A stretch of DNA of 55,452 nucleotides from a virus: IMG/VR virus record IMGVR_UViG_3300036859_000051, positions 1-55,452 of that record; one strand, written 5' to 3'. Below are positions 7,306 to 14,938 of the stretch, piece after piece (position 1 is the first letter of the stretch; every line of letters starts with the position of its first letter). The notes beneath the pieces are model-generated. The model made no database searches. It worked only from the letters and a program-made list of their open reading frames with translations, and was not told the DNA's origin. A program made the translations under genes and the position numbers.

Positions 7306-8337
7306 ATGAAAGAACAATTCGAACGTCGCAACTTCCAAGGCAAGACGCTCAAAGTTATCGAGCGCGCCAACAGCATTATTGCTGAGTTTCAACGACAGAG
7401 GTTCAAGCTCACGGTGCGGCAACTCTTTTACCAGTTTGTCAGCAAAGATTGGTTGAAGAACACACCGCAGAACTACGAACGTCTCGGTTCAATCATTGAC
7501 GACGCGCGTAAGGCGGGGTTGATCGATTGGGACGCGATAGAGGATCGCGGCCGGTTCCTTCGCGCTCGCAACGTCTATGAGGATCAACCCGACTTCATAA
7601 ATCGCTTGGTCACCTACGAATTCGCCAAATACATTTGGGGCGACCAGCCGGTTTATTGCGAAGTGTGGATCGAAAAAGACGCCTTGATTGGCGTGATTCA
7701 ACGCGTTTGCTTCGAATACCGCGTCGCATATCTGGCGTGCAAAGGATACGCTTCATCGTCGGCAAAGTACGACGGCGCGCAACGGTTCAAGGAAAAGTTG
7801 AGAGAAGGCAAACGCTGTATTCTGTTCCACCTTGGCGACCATGATCCGTCCGGAATACAAATGACTGACGACAACGGTGATGCGCTCGCAACATACACGC
7901 GCGGGCTTGACGTTGAAGTGGTTCGGCTCGGATTGAACCTTGATCAAGTACGGGAATATGATCCGCCGCCGAATACCGCCAAGGAAAGCGATAGTCGGTT
8001 TGCCGGGTATGTCGAGCAATTCGGCTTCGAAGATTGTTGGGAGCTTGACGCGCTCCGGCCGCAGGTCATTGAACAACTGATCCGTGACGCCATCGAAGGT
8101 ATCTTAGATCACAACGCTTGGAACGCTGCGAAGGAACGCGAGGAAAAGGCACGTCAGCCGCTACGCCTCATATCCGAGCATTGGCCGGAAGTCGTGCGGT
8201 TCATCCGGTTCAAGGATACAGATACCGGTTACGTTGACGGCGGTGAAATCAACGTAAACGACATGTTGGCCGATCTTGAAGCGGGCGCCCCGGAACCCGA
8301 TCCGGATAGTGGCTTAGACACCGTCTTGCCGGAATAA
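7306..8337 (+). CDS. Spo11/TopoVIA-like Toprim-domain protein
   Basis: 343 residues from the ATG at 7306. The N-terminal half has the LTVRQLFYQF motif (Tyr42), in the style of the catalytic-tyrosine region of topoisomerase VI subunit A and Spo11. A Toprim domain follows, with EVWIEKDALIG (Glu123) and LGDHDPSG (Asp178, Asp180), the acidic metal-binding residues of that fold. Relatives occur in many phages and genomic islands as stand-alone proteins without the GHKL (TopoVIB) partner, and none is seen here. Probable role: DNA cleavage or topology during replication; the activity is not proven. Last gene of the rightward unit. Confidence 0.8.
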   Translation: MKEQFERRNFQGKTLKVIERANSIIAEFQRQRFKLTVRQLFYQFVSKDWLKNTPQNYERLGSIIDDARKAGLIDWDAIEDRGRFLRARNVYEDQPDFINRLVTYEFAKYIWGDQPVYCEVWIEKDALIGVIQRVCFEYRVAYLACKGYASSSAKYDGAQRFKEKLREGKRCILFHLGDHDPSGIQMTDDNGDALATYTRGLDVEVVRLGLNLDQVREYDPPPNTAKESDSRFAGYVEQFGFEDCWELDALRPQVIEQLIRDAIEGILDHNAWNAAKEREEKARQPLRLISEHWPEVVRFIRFKDTDTGYVDGGEINVNDMLADLEAGAPEPDPDSGLDTVLPE

Positions 8338-8341
8338 ATGA

Positions 8342-8368
8342 AACGCCCCGGTGTTGAGCCGGGGCGTT
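8342..8368. terminator. Hairpin between convergent transcription units
   Basis: AACGCCCCGG (8342-8351) pairs perfectly with CCGGGGCGTT (8359-8368) around a seven-base loop. It lies four bases after the stop at 8337. The leftward strand has TTTCATTT after the stem, so termination of leftward transcripts is best supported; the rightward strand lacks a T-run. Confidence 0.7.
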
Positions 8369-8369
8369 A

Positions 8370-8577
8370 GCATTGGTCCTAGGGAAGGATTTCGATGCGA
8401 CAGAACCCAAAATCAGGCTCCGAACTGTTGACCTCCAAAGTCAGTCATTCTTGTCACGTCGTTGCGTGACCGATAAACGCGCCCCATGCTTTTCGTAGGT
8501 CCCAAGGGTTACCGGTCCGAACCGGCCGCGTCCTCAACCAGTTTTGCCCCTTCCACAAGGGGAAAGGGTCCGACTAT
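8370..8577. other. Non-coding region with three stem-loops between convergent units
   Basis: No convincing gene is seen in these 208 bases. Three perfect small hairpins occur: GTCACG/CGTGAC at 8453-8470, CCGGT/ACCGG at 8512-8525 and CCCCTT/AAGGGG at 8547-8562. None has a strong T-run. I looked for a tRNA on both strands and did not find one. It may be a structured RNA, the 3' end of the lysis transcript, or a packaging or binding site. Confidence 0.5.
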
Positions 8578-9045
8578 CTAAGCCCCGTCCGGCTTCCCTG
8601 TCAAGCGCTCTAGCAACGTGCGTCCCTTGGCAATTGCCTTCGACTTGATGACACTCGCGGCAGTCACGCGAGCCGATACACGGTCCGCGATTTGGACGCC
8701 GAAGAACGAAAGTAAAATCGCGCCTTCCCATTCATCGAACGGCGCCGGGAACTTCGCGATCCGTAAACCGAGCGCGAAACACGTATCGAGCCCGACAAGC
8801 AAAAGATGAAGGGTAAATGTTCCGGCGATCAACGCGGTGATCAACCGCATTTCCCAATGCCCGGCCGTCGCCAAACGAATTTCCTTGGCGGTCGCGCGAA
8901 CGTCGGCGCGTTCCTCCGCTGCCCGACGTTCAGCATCGTTCATTGCGGCCATCTTGGCGCGTTCGTGTTCCTGCCACGCGCCTAGAACCTTATCGGCCAA
9001 GCCGCCTGTTAACAGATTGCCGAGCCAACCAAGAAACCCCATCAT
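8578..9045 (-). CDS. Holin, GTA three-transmembrane type
   Basis: 155 residues, last gene of the leftward late operon. It has an N-terminal glycine-rich hydrophobic segment (GFLGWLGNLLTGGLADKVLG), a charged coiled stretch (KMAAMNDAERRAAEERADVRA) and two further hydrophobic segments (LITALIAGTFTLHLLLVGLD and WEGAILLSFFGVQIADRV). This layout fits the holin family with three membrane helices known from gene transfer agents. It would permeabilise the inner membrane so the endolysin encoded upstream reaches the cell wall. The start overlaps the previous stop (ATGA). Confidence 0.75.
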   Translation of the reverse strand: MMGFLGWLGNLLTGGLADKVLGAWQEHERAKMAAMNDAERRAAEERADVRATAKEIRLATAGHWEMRLITALIAGTFTLHLLLVGLDTCFALGLRIAKFPAPFDEWEGAILLSFFGVQIADRVSARVTAASVIKSKAIAKGRTLLERLTGKPDGA

Positions 9046-9383
9046 TGACCGCCGTGTTCAGCGGGTTCGGTAGCGTTGACCGATTTTGCTTCGGCAACTT
9101 CCACCTTGTTGCCGATCATCGCGGTTGATCGCATCTTCAAAATCATACCGTTGATTTGGACGGCAAGATTAAGAACCACGACGGCGGCCAACATTCGACC
9201 GGGCGACAGGTTAAGCGTCGGCAACAGCGGTAAAACGTTGGGCGCCAATACCGCGACAAGCGCGATCACCGTTGTCACGGCGCCGACAATGTAGTTCCAA
9301 ATCTCTTTGGAGCGCCACCAACGTTTGACCGTGATCCCGCCAATCGTAATGGTGGAAACATCAACGGTATCTGACTTAGCCAT
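9042..9383 (-). CDS. Two-helix membrane protein of the lysis cassette (possible second holin)
   Basis: 113 residues from the ATG at 9383, preceded by GGGGGAAG. Two hydrophobic segments, IVGAVTTVIALVAVLAPNVL and MLAAVVVLNLAVQINGMIL, are separated by a short loop, with a soluble acidic C-terminus. It lies between the endolysin and the holin genes, so it is probably a second holin or antiholin; this is inferred from position and topology only. Confidence 0.65.
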   Translation of the reverse strand: MAKSDTVDVSTITIGGITVKRWWRSKEIWNYIVGAVTTVIALVAVLAPNVLPLLPTLNLSPGRMLAAVVVLNLAVQINGMILKMRSTAMIGNKVEVAEAKSVNATEPAEHGGQ

Positions 9384-10362
9384 TTTTCTTCCCCCGCCCA
9401 AATAGCGACGCAAGGAACGCTATCAGCGCTGCTAGAAGCCCGGCAAGTCCTGTCGGGGCGGATGCACCGGGAAGTGGCGCCGGGACCGGTGCGGGCGCCT
9501 CCACAGTCGGTTGTGGGGCTGCGGGAGCGGCATTAAGCGCGGCGAGTGTCTTTTCCCCTACAACGCCGTCCGCAATGAGCCCTGCGGCTTTCTGAAACTC
9601 AACGACGGCAAGTTCCGTCCCGTCGCCGAACTTCCCATCAAGCAAGCCGCCGACGTAGAACCCATGCGCTTGCAACTGTTGTTGCACCAAGAGAACATAT
9701 TGACCCTTCGAACCATTACGAAGCCAAGTTGAATTTTCCATCGGAACAACCTGCGAAGTTGGTGAGTGAAGAAAGTTCATCGCACGTTCGGTGAACTTCT
9801 GACGATCCGCCAATCCCAACGATCCGCCTTGGATTGCTTTTGTCAACCCCGGAAGGTTGTCGTTTATGACATACGCGGCGCATTTGTGGTCTTGCCAGTA
9901 GACGCAAAACGCTTCCAACGCGGTTGGGAATTTGCGGAGATAATCGGGGTGTTCGGCATACATCAAACCGACCGCCCGATAATTGTCGTAGAACGTCGTC
10001 TGTCCAAGCCCCGAGCCTCGATAGCGCCAACCGTCGCCGGGTTGCACATTCCCAAATCGCCCGCCGTACACTTTGTTCGCGAGTGCCTCCGGGTTGCGAA
10101 CAAATGGTTGTGCCGCTGCGTCGCTCGGAAACCGCGCGGGCCATATCCGCCGCAGTCGAGCGGTCGACGTGTAATATAGGTTTTCTTCCAACCGGTTGAA
10201 ACCCTGTGTCTCACACGCCGATTGTCCGAAGAACCAAGCGACTTCTTTGGGATCGGTGATCCCGTATTTCGTCAAGATCGATTGGTTATCGACAATGGCG
10301 CTAACGATGGCTCCGGATGCGCCCGGCGCGATGGCGAACAAGAATTGCGGAGTGATTTTCAT
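9376..10362 (-). CDS. Endolysin: GH19 domain, peptidoglycan-binding domain and C-terminal hydrophobic tail
   Basis: 328 residues from the ATG at 10362 (GGAG upstream, previous gene stops at 10370). The N-terminal domain (about 1-200) is a GH19 chitinase/lysozyme fold with candidate catalytic Glu51 (SACETQGF) and Glu59/60 (LEENLYYTS), and it contains the GRGLGQ-like YRGSGLGQTTF segment. A PG_binding_1 repeat follows (about 217-280, GSKGQYVLLVQQQLQAHGFY ... DGVVGEKTLAALN). After a Pro/Ala linker, the protein ends with a hydrophobic helix (LAGLLAALIAFLASLFG) and a basic tail. That tail is unusual for an endolysin and may insert in a membrane. It cleaves the cell wall at lysis. Confidence 0.88.
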   Translation of the reverse strand: MKITPQFLFAIAPGASGAIVSAIVDNQSILTKYGITDPKEVAWFFGQSACETQGFNRLEENLYYTSTARLRRIWPARFPSDAAAQPFVRNPEALANKVYGGRFGNVQPGDGWRYRGSGLGQTTFYDNYRAVGLMYAEHPDYLRKFPTALEAFCVYWQDHKCAAYVINDNLPGLTKAIQGGSLGLADRQKFTERAMNFLHSPTSQVVPMENSTWLRNGSKGQYVLLVQQQLQAHGFYVGGLLDGKFGDGTELAVVEFQKAAGLIADGVVGEKTLAALNAAPAAPQPTVEAPAPVPAPLPGASAPTGLAGLLAALIAFLASLFGRGKKNG

Positions 10363-10369
10363 GATAGGT

Positions 10370-10753
10370 TTAACTCCAATATTTATCGTCGGTGTAATCC
10401 AACGGAATTGGATCAAGCTTCTCGATTTCGTTGGATCGGGAACGCAAGTGTTTAATTTCCGCCCATTGCGCCATAAGCGAAGTGTTCATTTGCTGCAACT
10501 CAGTCGGCCAACCTTTCGGATCGGCGCCATATAGCTGCATCGCTTCCGCATTCATCGCGAGAGCATTGCGTTGCTTGTAATCAGGCATGATCAATTCAAT
10601 TCGTCGCCCGGCTTCCGCTTTAACTTGTTCGAATTTAATTGAGTGCGGAGCGCCGTCGATGGCCTGCTGTGCGAGGATCGCCGCCTCTTCCTCCGGAGTG
10701 GCATCGCGTTCGTCCAGCTTACCAGTCATCGCATCAAATCTAGTGATCCTCAT
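10370..10753 (-). CDS. Tail-fibre-associated small protein, unknown function
   Basis: 127 residues, start overlapping the tail fibre stop (ATGA). It is mostly helical and charged, with AEAGRRIELIMPDYKQRNAL and MAQWAEIKHLRSRSNEIE, a pattern common in small proteins encoded just after tail fibres. It may be a fibre assembly chaperone or distal fibre protein; it is not firmly recognised. Confidence 0.65.
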   Translation of the reverse strand: MRITRFDAMTGKLDERDATPEEEAAILAQQAIDGAPHSIKFEQVKAEAGRRIELIMPDYKQRNALAMNAEAMQLYGADPKGWPTELQQMNTSLMAQWAEIKHLRSRSNEIEKLDPIPLDYTDDKYWS

Positions 10754-12981
10754 CCGCGTAATCCCTCGATCTGATAGAAGCCGGTGATGTTCCCGCTACC
10801 GGGAATGAACCGCAGCGCGTCTTGCGCCGCAGCTGTCTGATGGTGGACCGAGAGAATGCCACGATAGCGGTTACCATCAGATGATTTACCGTTCATATGC
10901 ACTCTTATGATTGTCTCTGTGGCTTTGTTAAACTGGTGTATATCAATCTCAAACGTCCAGCCATCCGTATTGGATAAGTTACCCAAATAGAGCAGAACAG
11001 CATCATCCCCGCCACTATTAGCCCCCGTTGGCGTAGCAGCATTGCTAGCTTGATAGTCAACCAGCCGATTGTAGTTTGCACCAGCATCGTAAGTCGTGCC
11101 GATACCAACTCGCATCTTCAAAGAGACGCTGTTCGTGGCGGGTATAATGTAACCCTGTACGCGCAGGATACGAAACGCACTCAGTCCAGTGAAGTCATGC
11201 TGCGCGGCAGCGGACACGGCACCATTAAAAATGGTTTCCCAAGTAGTTTCATATTCAAGTGCTGTTGCACCCGAATTGACACGTAGTTTTTGGCCGGCCG
11301 TGCCAATTGCTAAACGATCCCATTCCGTTGATCCACGAACAAGAATATCACCTGTAGCTTGCGAGGCGGGCGACGGAACACGTTTTCCTTCAACAGCCAT
11401 GAAACCAGCCGCACCGCGTGATAATGTCGTGTCCGACGCTGCGCCAAGTTCAACCGTTGCGAACTGTGGGTTAGAAGAAGTACCTAATCCTACGTCCGAC
11501 GCAGTCAAAGCAAGGATCGTTTTGACGTTCGCCGCCGACAAATCTTCCGGATCGCCGGTACCCGCAGTGAGACGGCCTTTAATTGTGTTGACCGCCATAT
11601 TCGCGAGCTTGGCATTCGTGACAACATCGTTGTCGATTGCCCAAGCCAAACCTGAGCCCGAAACGGTAATGTCGCCTTTGTCACCGTCCGCAACGCCCGA
11701 TGCGACGGCACCAGCAATGGCGTCGTTAACCCATTCCGTTGTGGCAATCTTAGTCGTATCGTCTGAACCCGAAGGCGTCGGCGCGGTTGGTGTACCGGTG
11801 AACGCGGGCGATGCGAGATTGGCTTTCAAATCGAGCGCGGTTTGTTGCGCCGTGGATACGGGCTTGTCTACATCGGACGTATTATCGACGTTACCGAGCC
11901 CAACATCGCCTTTGACAAGCGCAAGGATCGTCTTGACGTTTGCCGCCGACAAATCTTCCGGATCACCAGTTGACCCGGTGACGCGACCTTTAATCGTATT
12001 TGCCGCCATGTTGGCGAGCTTGGCGTTCGTGATCGCATCATCGGCAATGCCCGCCGTTGCAACCGTACCAAAACCAAGCGACGTTCCCGAACGTCTGAGA
12101 ACTTCACCGTCGTTGGCCGCTGCAATGTCGGCAACATCGGCAGTCGCATTGCCGGTCACACCAACGACCGATAAAGCCGCGCCTTGCCGGAATTTTGCGT
12201 TGGTAACCGCGTTGGCAGCAATACCAGCCGTTGCGACCGTACCAAAGCCAAGTGCCGTTCCCGAACGACGAAGAACCTCACCGTCGTTGGCCGCCGCAAT
12301 GTCGGCGGGAACACCACTCGAATTAGCAGACCGACCGATCACCGACAACGCGGCACTATCACGAAGCTTGGCGCTTGTTATAGCCGCGTCGGCTATACCC
12401 GCCGTTGCGACCGTACCGAAACCAAGCGACGTTCCCGAACGACGAAGAACCTCACCATCATTCGACGCTGCGATATCGGCAACATCACCCGTCGAATTGG
12501 CGGATCGCCCGATAACAGTTAATGCCGTGCCTTGCCGCAACTTCGCATCGGTGACAGCATTCGCAGCAATGCCCGCCGTCGCAACCGTACCGAAACCAAG
12601 CGACGTTCCCGAACGTCTGAGAACTTCGCCATCATTAGACGCGGCGATATCCGCAACGTTGCCTGTCGAATTCGATGCGCGCCCGATCACGGTCAAAGCC
12701 GCGCCTTGCCGCAACTTGGCATCCGTCACGGAATTGTCGGCAAGCGACGCAGTCGGGAATGTTCCATCGGCCAACGCGTAAAGCGAAATCCAAGCGGTGT
12801 TTCCGCTGTTCCGCATTTTCATGTAGCCGGAAGTCGTATCCGCCCAAAACATGAAAGCGAACGTGACGGAAGGCGCGGACGTGCCAGAATTATTCGATGC
12901 GATGGCGCCTAGGACAGCGTTGATATCCGCGCGAACGGTTGACCCGCTGCCGTTCGCGATATCATAGTCATGTTGCGCCAT
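10750..12981 (-). CDS. Tail fibre with tandem repeats
   Basis: 743 residues. The N-terminal 70 or so residues (MAQHDYDIANGSGSTVRADI ... FAFMFWADTT) are shared with the second fibre at 13583-14599 and are probably the tail-attachment module. Residues 95-326 are four tandem copies of a 58-residue unit (IGR..NSTG.VADIAASNDGE, VLRRSGTSLGFGTVATAGIA). Further typical fibre repeats follow (GLGNVDNTSDVDKPVSTAQQ). The C-terminal 150 residues (from WETIFNGAVSA) are non-repetitive and resemble a receptor-binding tip. Role: adsorption to the host surface. Confidence 0.85.
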   Translation of the reverse strand: MAQHDYDIANGSGSTVRADINAVLGAIASNNSGTSAPSVTFAFMFWADTTSGYMKMRNSGNTAWISLYALADGTFPTASLADNSVTDAKLRQGAALTVIGRASNSTGNVADIAASNDGEVLRRSGTSLGFGTVATAGIAANAVTDAKLRQGTALTVIGRSANSTGDVADIAASNDGEVLRRSGTSLGFGTVATAGIADAAITSAKLRDSAALSVIGRSANSSGVPADIAAANDGEVLRRSGTALGFGTVATAGIAANAVTNAKFRQGAALSVVGVTGNATADVADIAAANDGEVLRRSGTSLGFGTVATAGIADDAITNAKLANMAANTIKGRVTGSTGDPEDLSAANVKTILALVKGDVGLGNVDNTSDVDKPVSTAQQTALDLKANLASPAFTGTPTAPTPSGSDDTTKIATTEWVNDAIAGAVASGVADGDKGDITVSGSGLAWAIDNDVVTNAKLANMAVNTIKGRLTAGTGDPEDLSAANVKTILALTASDVGLGTSSNPQFATVELGAASDTTLSRGAAGFMAVEGKRVPSPASQATGDILVRGSTEWDRLAIGTAGQKLRVNSGATALEYETTWETIFNGAVSAAAQHDFTGLSAFRILRVQGYIIPATNSVSLKMRVGIGTTYDAGANYNRLVDYQASNAATPTGANSGGDDAVLLYLGNLSNTDGWTFEIDIHQFNKATETIIRVHMNGKSSDGNRYRGILSVHHQTAAAQDALRFIPGSGNITGFYQIEGLRG
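12004..12699 (-). repeat. Four tandem 174-base repeats inside the tail fibre gene
   Basis: Each unit encodes 58 residues beginning ALTVIGR or ALSVIGR and ending in AKLRQG/AKLRDS/AKFRQG/AKLANM. Copies differ by a modest number of codons, including synonymous changes, so they are not recent perfect duplications. Copy-number change would lengthen or shorten the fibre shaft. Confidence 0.85.
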
Positions 12982-13581
12982 TTATTCCCAACCTTGCGTC
13001 AAATCGAGCGACGCCAATTTTTCTGGCGTATCGGCGGACAAGATCACGTCGGACCACTCGAATTCTTTGTTGAACGCACGTTGATGCTTTTCGCGGATAA
13101 GACGGATCAACGCTATCACGTCGTCACGATTGAATGAGACAAACGCACCCGGCCCGACACGCCAACGCGTACGCCATTCTTTGTCAGTGTCACGGCTTTC
13201 GATTTCCGCTGCAACCAACGCGGTCAAACTGTTCATCGAACTATCAACTTTAACGCCGCGTAGTTCGACACCGCCGTTTTGAGACGCTTGTCTCAAATAT
13301 TGAATTTTAAGATAGGCTTGTGTGCGCTGTTCTTCGAATGTTAAAACCGATTGTTCCGGTTCGGGGATCGGCTCGGGTTCGGGCGGCTCGATTATCTCGA
13401 ATTTGCCGCGCCCTTCTTTGACGATCCGTTCAACAAAGTAATGTGCGGTTGGAGCCGGAACGCCAACCGTCTTAGTGTGATCCTTCAATTCTTGCTGGAA
13501 CGTGGCGATGGCTTCACGCAATGCAGCTTCACCGCCGATCACGTCCAATTCTTCCCGGTGAATTTGAAACTTAGTGACCAT
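12982..13581 (-). CDS. Tail-region protein of unknown function
   Basis: 199 residues from the ATG at 13581, with GGGAG upstream; the preceding fibre gene stops at 13583. It contains a Pro/Glu linker (EPPEPEPIPEPEQS) between an N-terminal helical part and a C-terminal part with WRTRWRVGPGAFVSFNRDDVIALIRLIREKHQRAF. The DUF4376-like ALVAAEIESRD and F.N..DVIAL pattern is common in proteins encoded beside tail fibres. Possibly a fibre assembly or accessory protein. Confidence 0.6.
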   Translation of the reverse strand: MVTKFQIHREELDVIGGEAALREAIATFQQELKDHTKTVGVPAPTAHYFVERIVKEGRGKFEIIEPPEPEPIPEPEQSVLTFEEQRTQAYLKIQYLRQASQNGGVELRGVKVDSSMNSLTALVAAEIESRDTDKEWRTRWRVGPGAFVSFNRDDVIALIRLIREKHQRAFNKEFEWSDVILSADTPEKLASLDLTQGWE

Positions 13582-13582
13582 T

Positions 13583-14599
13583 TCAAACTCCCGCGTACAC
13601 GACGTAATTAACGATGATTGTCGGTTGCGTATTCGTATGAGCGCCATCACCGCCCGCATTCGACACGCTCACACCGCGCGTGCCCGAACCGAACACACTA
13701 TCGCCCGTTGAAAAATCGGTTTCCGGTGAACCCGAATGATTGGCACCATATCGACTGTTCGCGCTCATGGATGCACTATGCGCGTGCGCCGGTATCATTG
13801 ATAATGTGAGTGTGACGGTTTGCGCGCCGCCCGCCGCGCCCAACGTGGCGCCATTGATACCCGCCCCGCCCGTCGTCAAACGGTTCGCAGCGGAGCCGCC
13901 CATATCGTCGCGACCAGCACCAACACGACCACGCTTGTCGATCACCCCAAACGTTGTTGACCCATCACCCGCGCCGTACGTTGTGCCTGTTGCGGCGAAT
14001 AATGCTGCATACGTTGTGCGATCAAGATTTTGACCATTTGCCCAAACACATTTATCAGGCAATGTTGTGCCAGAATATTCGATAATCTCGCCAACGAAAT
14101 GTCCATTGACTAGAACACCATCGACTTGGAAACCGCCTGATCCCGGAACTACATTGAGCCCGCCCGATCCCGTTTGCGTTACGGTAGCGGCACCATTCGC
14201 GCCAGTCGCGCGAGCGATACGCAAACGATAATCTTCCGATCCCGCTGCGTCCGGATGGAAATCGATATTCGATCCGACTTCCATTCCACCGCCCGTAGCA
14301 ATACGGGGAATACGCGCGGTCGTTCCAAACCAATCACCCGATACCGCCACAGCCAATGCGGCGTCATCAAGGGTAAATGACGAACCAACGATTGACGCGA
14401 TGGTGATCCAACCCGAATTTGCCGGGTTGCGCATCTTAAGCAATGAATTTGTGGTGTCCGCCCAAAACATAAAAGCGAACGTGACGGACGGCGCGGACGC
14501 TCCGCTATTCTGCGACGCCATCGCTTCGGCGAGCGCGTTGATATCGGCGCGTACGGTCGCGCCCGGCGCATTAGCGATGTTGTAATCATGTTGCGACAT
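13583..14599 (-). CDS. Second tail fibre with tail-collar domain
   Basis: 338 residues. The first 70 residues are near-identical in pattern to the repeat-bearing fibre at 10750-12981 (QHDY.IAN, VRADIN, SAPSVTFAFMFWADTT). The C-terminal part is a phage tail collar domain: GEIIEYSGTTLPDKCVWANG, TYGAGDGSTTFGVIDKRGRV, then IPAHAHS and the terminal TNTQPTIIVNYVVYAG. Such domains often form trimeric tips. Two fibres with one attachment module suggest competition for, or shared use of, the same tail site. Confidence 0.85.
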   Translation of the reverse strand: MSQHDYNIANAPGATVRADINALAEAMASQNSGASAPSVTFAFMFWADTTNSLLKMRNPANSGWITIASIVGSSFTLDDAALAVAVSGDWFGTTARIPRIATGGGMEVGSNIDFHPDAAGSEDYRLRIARATGANGAATVTQTGSGGLNVVPGSGGFQVDGVLVNGHFVGEIIEYSGTTLPDKCVWANGQNLDRTTYAALFAATGTTYGAGDGSTTFGVIDKRGRVGAGRDDMGGSAANRLTTGGAGINGATLGAAGGAQTVTLTLSMIPAHAHSASMSANSRYGANHSGSPETDFSTGDSVFGSGTRGVSVSNAGGDGAHTNTQPTIIVNYVVYAGV

Positions 14600-14614
14600 T
14601 GTCGCCCGCCCCTA

Positions 14615-14938
14615 TCAGCGCGGACGCGCTGCAAATTCTTCGTCTCGACGCCGTAGCTCTTGGTTATACCACGCCAACCATTCCTTACATTCGAACGGCG
14701 CTGCGTCCCCCATCGCTTCGATTATTTTGGCGATGATCATTTCTGTCGAATACGGCTGACGCGTACCGACCTTTCCGAACCCATGACCAAGCGGAATGAA
14801 CGTGCCTTGGGCTTCGTCCCATTTGTAGCGGCCATCGGTCGGAAGATCACCCGGTTCGACGCCGGGTTCATCGTCTGCCACTTGCTTGGTGCCAACTAGG
14901 CGTTTGTTCGTATCCAGTACCGCGACGATTTTCGTCAT
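14615..14938 (-). CDS. Small tail-region protein of unknown function
   Basis: 107 residues, start overlapping the J gene stop. It opens with MTKIVAVLDTNKRLVGTKQV and ends in a charged helix (EWLAWYNQELRRRDEEFA). It is encoded between the tail tip protein and a fibre and is probably structural or a chaperone. Not recognised. Confidence 0.65.
   Translation of the reverse strand: MTKIVAVLDTNKRLVGTKQVADDEPGVEPGDLPTDGRYKWDEAQGTFIPLGHGFGKVGTRQPYSTEMIIAKIIEAMGDAAPFECKEWLAWYNQELRRRDEEFAARPR

Noticed and set aside
8370-8577. A tRNA or tmRNA in the hairpin region
   Set aside because: I found no acceptor stem with a matching T-loop and anticodon arm on either strand.
11189-12781. A 530-residue open frame on the plus strand across the tail fibre gene
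   Set aside because: It is the mirror of the repeated, alanine/serine-rich fibre sequence on the opposite strand, has no ribosome binding site and no recognisable domain. The minus-strand fibre is strongly supported.
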